64,000 nt of DNA from Enterococcus sp. DIV0212c (lineage in GTDB: Bacteria; Bacillota; Bacilli; Lactobacillales; Enterococcaceae), in assembly GCF_017377505.1 (NCBI RefSeq), contig NZ_JAFREN010000033.1, forward strand, positions 25,048 to 89,047, read 5' to 3'. The notes below the pieces were generated by a model that searched no databases, had not been told where the DNA came from, and worked only from the letters and a program-made list of their open reading frames with translations. Each line of letters opens with the position of its first letter. Within the stretch, counting starts at the first letter, position 1. Of this stretch, positions 61,596 to 64,000 are shown in pieces. Position numbers and translations under genes: made by a program.

Positions 61596-63749
61596 TTAAT
61601 TTGAATTTGATTGTCGTTTTTTGTAAAAGATAAATCCTACTGCAACTACTAAAACAATACCTATACCCGACACCCAAGCTAATGCTTGTTCTCCTGTTCT
61701 TGGTAAAATATGAGTTGATTCTACTTTAGGTTTTGTTGTTGCAGTTGGTTTGGATTCTGTAGGTTTAACTGGGTTAGCTGGCTGTGAAGGTTCTACAATA
61801 CCTTGATTTTTATTATAAACATAAGTGATAACTTGTTCAGTATCACTTAAAATCCCAGTCATGTTTTCTGGTAATTTACTTTTATCTAATGTGTAATCAG
61901 CAATTGATAGTTTGTATGCATCTGTTGAAGCATCATAACTATCTCCAATATTACCACTAATTGTTTGAGGCTTATGAATATCCTTTCCCTCTTGATCTAA
62001 ATATCTGACTGTTACATTTTGGGCCTTAACGGAATCTTTAGTGTAAATGTATGTCACTGTTTGCCCTGTATCGCTTAAAGTCCCGCTTGTGTTCTCTGGT
62101 AATTTACTTTCATCTAATGTATAACCATCAATTAATAATTTATACACATCCGTTGAAGCATCGTAGCTATCTCCGATATTACCACTAATTGTCTGAGGTT
62201 TATGAATATCCTTTCCCTCTTGATCTAAATATCTGACTGTTACATCTTGGGCCTTAACGGAATCTTTAGTGTAAGTGTAAGTCACTGTTTGGTCAATATC
62301 ACTTAATATCCCAATTGCATTGTCTGGCAATTTACTTTCATCTAATGTATAACCATCAATTAATAATTTATACGTGTCTGTCGATGCATCATAACTATCT
62401 CCAATATTGCCACTAATTGTTTGAGGTTTATGAATATCACTCCCCTCTTGATCTAAATATCTGACTGTTGCATCTTGGGCCTTAACGGAATCTTTAGTGT
62501 AAGTGTAAGTCACTGTTTGGTCAATATCACTTAATATCCCAATTGCATTGTCTGGCAATTTACTTTCATCTAATGTATAGCCATCAATTAATAATTTATA
62601 CGTGTCTGTCGATGCATCATAACTATCTCCAATATTGCCACTAATTGTTTGAGGTTTATGAATATCACTCCCCTCTTGATCTAAATATCTGACTGTTGCA
62701 TCTTTAGCTTTAGTACCATCTTTAATATAAGTGTAAGTCACTGTTTGTCCTGTATCACTTAAAGTCCCAGTTGTATTGTCTGGTAATTTACTTTCATCTA
62801 GTGTATAACCATCAATTGCCAATTTGTATGCATCTGTTGAAGCATCGTAACTATCTCCGATATTACCACTTATGGTTTGTTGTTCGTGAATCTCAACCCC
62901 ATTTTGGTCAATATATTTTATTGATAGTGGTTCTGCTGGTGTATCTTTAATATGAACATTGTATTTACCGTAGTAAAATCTTTCACCGTATTCAGTGTGG
63001 GAGCCAAATGTAATAGTAAACTGCTTTATTTCTTGTGGTATTTTAAACTCCCCATCTTCAAAAGTAACAGTTGGTTTATCAATAGAAACAATATCAATAT
63101 CATCTAGAGTAATAGGTCCACTATCAAATTTAAAAAGTTTATCCAGTGTTATCTTTTTACCTCTAGAAAACTTAATAGCACTCCATTGGTTATAAAATTG
63201 GTCCGCACCTCCGGAAGTTGTACCATCCATTTCTACATTATCAGGCATTGAAATTGAAGATAATCGACATGCAGCAAAAGCTCCTAACGACATTTTTTTA
63301 AGTGAGTTAGGAAGTTTTATCGAATATAAATTATTTAATGCAAATGCCCACGCGCCAATATATGTTATTCCTTCCGGGATAACTACACTATTTAGTTTCT
63401 TATCTTCAAAAGCGCTTGGCCCAATTTGCTTTACAGGGAAACCATCAATTTCTGAAGGAATAACAACATCTTTACTCGTTCCAATATACTCATTTAGAAT
63501 GACCATACCTCCTCCATCACTGGAATTCGCAATTGAATATTTATATTCTTCATTTTCACGTTGCTCTTCTCCATAACGAAGCGAGCTTTCACCTGCTTGA
63601 CCATTCGATTCTACCACATTAACATCAGGTATTATTTTTTGCTCTGTTGTTTCTGATACACCAGTATTTACATTTTCTTCGGCTCTTCCAGTAATCGGAT
63701 TTAATCCAAGCATTGTGACAATTAGCAATAAATAACTATATTTTTTCAT
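61596..63749 (-). CDS. LPxTG surface protein with leucine-rich and MucBP-type repeats
   Basis: The 717-aa protein starts with a signal peptide (residues 1-23, cleavage near GRA-EE). Residues about 65-200 hold BspA-type leucine-rich repeats (IGPSAFEDKKLNSVVIPEG, YIGAWAFALNNLYSIKLP). Five MucBP-like repeats of 76 residues follow (about 270-650), each with YLDQxGxxIHxPQTISG, GYTLDESKLP and QTVTYTY. A Pro/Thr/Lys spacer, LPRTGE, a membrane helix and a basic tail end it. It should be wall-anchored and bind host or matrix ligands. It is convergent with the transfer operon and lies where Tn916 carries tet(M), so it may be element cargo (inference). Confidence 0.88.
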   Translation of the reverse strand: MKKYSYLLLIVTMLGLNPITGRAEENVNTGVSETTEQKIIPDVNVVESNGQAGESSLRYGEEQRENEEYKYSIANSSDGGGMVILNEYIGTSKDVVIPSEIDGFPVKQIGPSAFEDKKLNSVVIPEGITYIGAWAFALNNLYSIKLPNSLKKMSLGAFAACRLSSISMPDNVEMDGTTSGGADQFYNQWSAIKFSRGKKITLDKLFKFDSGPITLDDIDIVSIDKPTVTFEDGEFKIPQEIKQFTITFGSHTEYGERFYYGKYNVHIKDTPAEPLSIKYIDQNGVEIHEQQTISGNIGDSYDASTDAYKLAIDGYTLDESKLPDNTTGTLSDTGQTVTYTYIKDGTKAKDATVRYLDQEGSDIHKPQTISGNIGDSYDASTDTYKLLIDGYTLDESKLPDNAIGILSDIDQTVTYTYTKDSVKAQDATVRYLDQEGSDIHKPQTISGNIGDSYDASTDTYKLLIDGYTLDESKLPDNAIGILSDIDQTVTYTYTKDSVKAQDVTVRYLDQEGKDIHKPQTISGNIGDSYDASTDVYKLLIDGYTLDESKLPENTSGTLSDTGQTVTYIYTKDSVKAQNVTVRYLDQEGKDIHKPQTISGNIGDSYDASTDAYKLSIADYTLDKSKLPENMTGILSDTEQVITYVYNKNQGIVEPSQPANPVKPTESKPTATTKPKVESTHILPRTGEQALAWVSGIGIVLVVAVGFIFYKKRQSNSN
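62283..62738. repeat. Near-identical 228-bp tandem repeats inside the MucBP gene
   Basis: The unit starting CACTGTTTGGTCAATATCAC at 62283 recurs at 62511 with almost no change. The period of 228 bp equals one 76-residue protein repeat. Neighbouring units are more diverged. Confidence 0.8.
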
Positions 63750-64000
63750 ACTTTCGCTCCTTTTATTCCAATCTCAATAAATATCCATCATGTTAAACTT
63801 ACTATATCATGGCGCTTACACTTATTATTATTGTAATTTGATGCGGCCTAGATCAACTTTAAATAATCAATAGTCAAAAACATTCTACATATGTTATTTT
63901 AAATAAAAATATTAACAAGTATTATTAAGGCACTAGTTTTAGCGAAGAAATTAAGACTGATTTTTAGTGTAAGAATCTCAAAAATAGAAAAGACTGATTT
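63750..64000. other. Upstream region of the LRR/MucBP gene
   Basis: AT-rich sequence with an AAAAGGAGCGAAAGT ribosome site just before the gene's ATG. No further gene is seen up to the window end. Confidence 0.5.

Noticed and set aside
44670..64000. Complete integrative element with integrase and attachment sites
   Set aside because: No integrase, excisionase or att repeats are visible; only the transfer module and cargo lie in the window.
1..64000. CRISPR arrays, tRNA and rRNA genes
   Set aside because: No regularly spaced short repeats and no tRNA or rRNA sequence were recognised by eye.

Overview
The window is low-GC Firmicutes DNA, most likely from an Enterococcus (inference). The support is a standalone NrdI, an EfrCD/LmrCD-type heterodimeric drug exporter with a MarR repressor, a PAP2-LCP envelope protein, LPxTG surface proteins, strong AGGAGG ribosome binding sites, and a Tn916-type conjugation module with its usual gene order. 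No tRNA, rRNA, CRISPR array or integrase was recognised.

Region by region. Bases 1-8.8 kb are chromosomal housekeeping: nrdI, a meso-diaminopimelate dehydrogenase, a PAP2-LCP fusion protein behind what looks like an M-box Mg2+ riboswitch, and a MarR-controlled ABC exporter pair. Bases 9-15.6 kb hold a large LPxTG M26-type zinc protease, a small membrane protein and a metallophosphoesterase. Bases 16.2-22.6 kb (minus strand) hold a complete linear azol(in)e peptide operon whose order, precursor-ATPase-permease-X-dehydrogenase-cyclodehydratase-YcaO-protease, is that of listeriolysin S (llsAGHXBYDP). The 49-aa precursor is too short for standard ORF cutoffs. Bases 22.9-28.6 kb carry a decayed and an intact alpha/beta hydrolase with a TetR regulator, then an FtsX-type ABC transporter. 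An ISL3 transposase remnant follows at 28.7-29.5 kb.

Bases 29.5-34.5 kb hold a second, different RiPP operon: thioredoxin-like protein, radical SAM enzyme, GNAT-like protein, PqqD/RRE-fusion protein, a 69-aa precursor with symmetric C-x6-C pairs, an ABC exporter and a small membrane (immunity-like) protein. It has a TTGACA/TACACT promoter overlapped by a cre-like site. A 38-bp near-direct repeat lies on both sides of it (28.72 and 35.42 kb).

Bases 34.5-36.4 kb are a patchwork of small genes, repeats and a structured RNA candidate. Bases 36.5-44.4 kb are a putative defence island. One operon encodes an N6-adenine methyltransferase, a protein joining an Hsp90/MutL-type ATPase to a histidine-kinase module, a stand-alone receiver and an HNH nuclease. 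A second pair encodes DUF262 and a HEPN protein. Bases 44.7-61.5 kb are the conjugation module of a Tn916-family integrative element: a thioester/Cna-B adhesin, orf23, orf22, a Mom-like DNA-modification protein, FtsK (orf21, with an early TGA), oriT, relaxase (orf20), a TcpD-type protein, ArdA, a DUF4365 cargo gene, TcpE, VirB4-like ATPase, orf15, NlpC/P60 hydrolase (orf14) and TcpC (orf13). A convergent LPxTG LRR/MucBP protein closes the window. The integrase end of the element would lie outside the window.

Most promising for new biology are the methyltransferase-kinase-receiver-HNH operon, the radical SAM RiPP operon and the listeriolysin-type operon.
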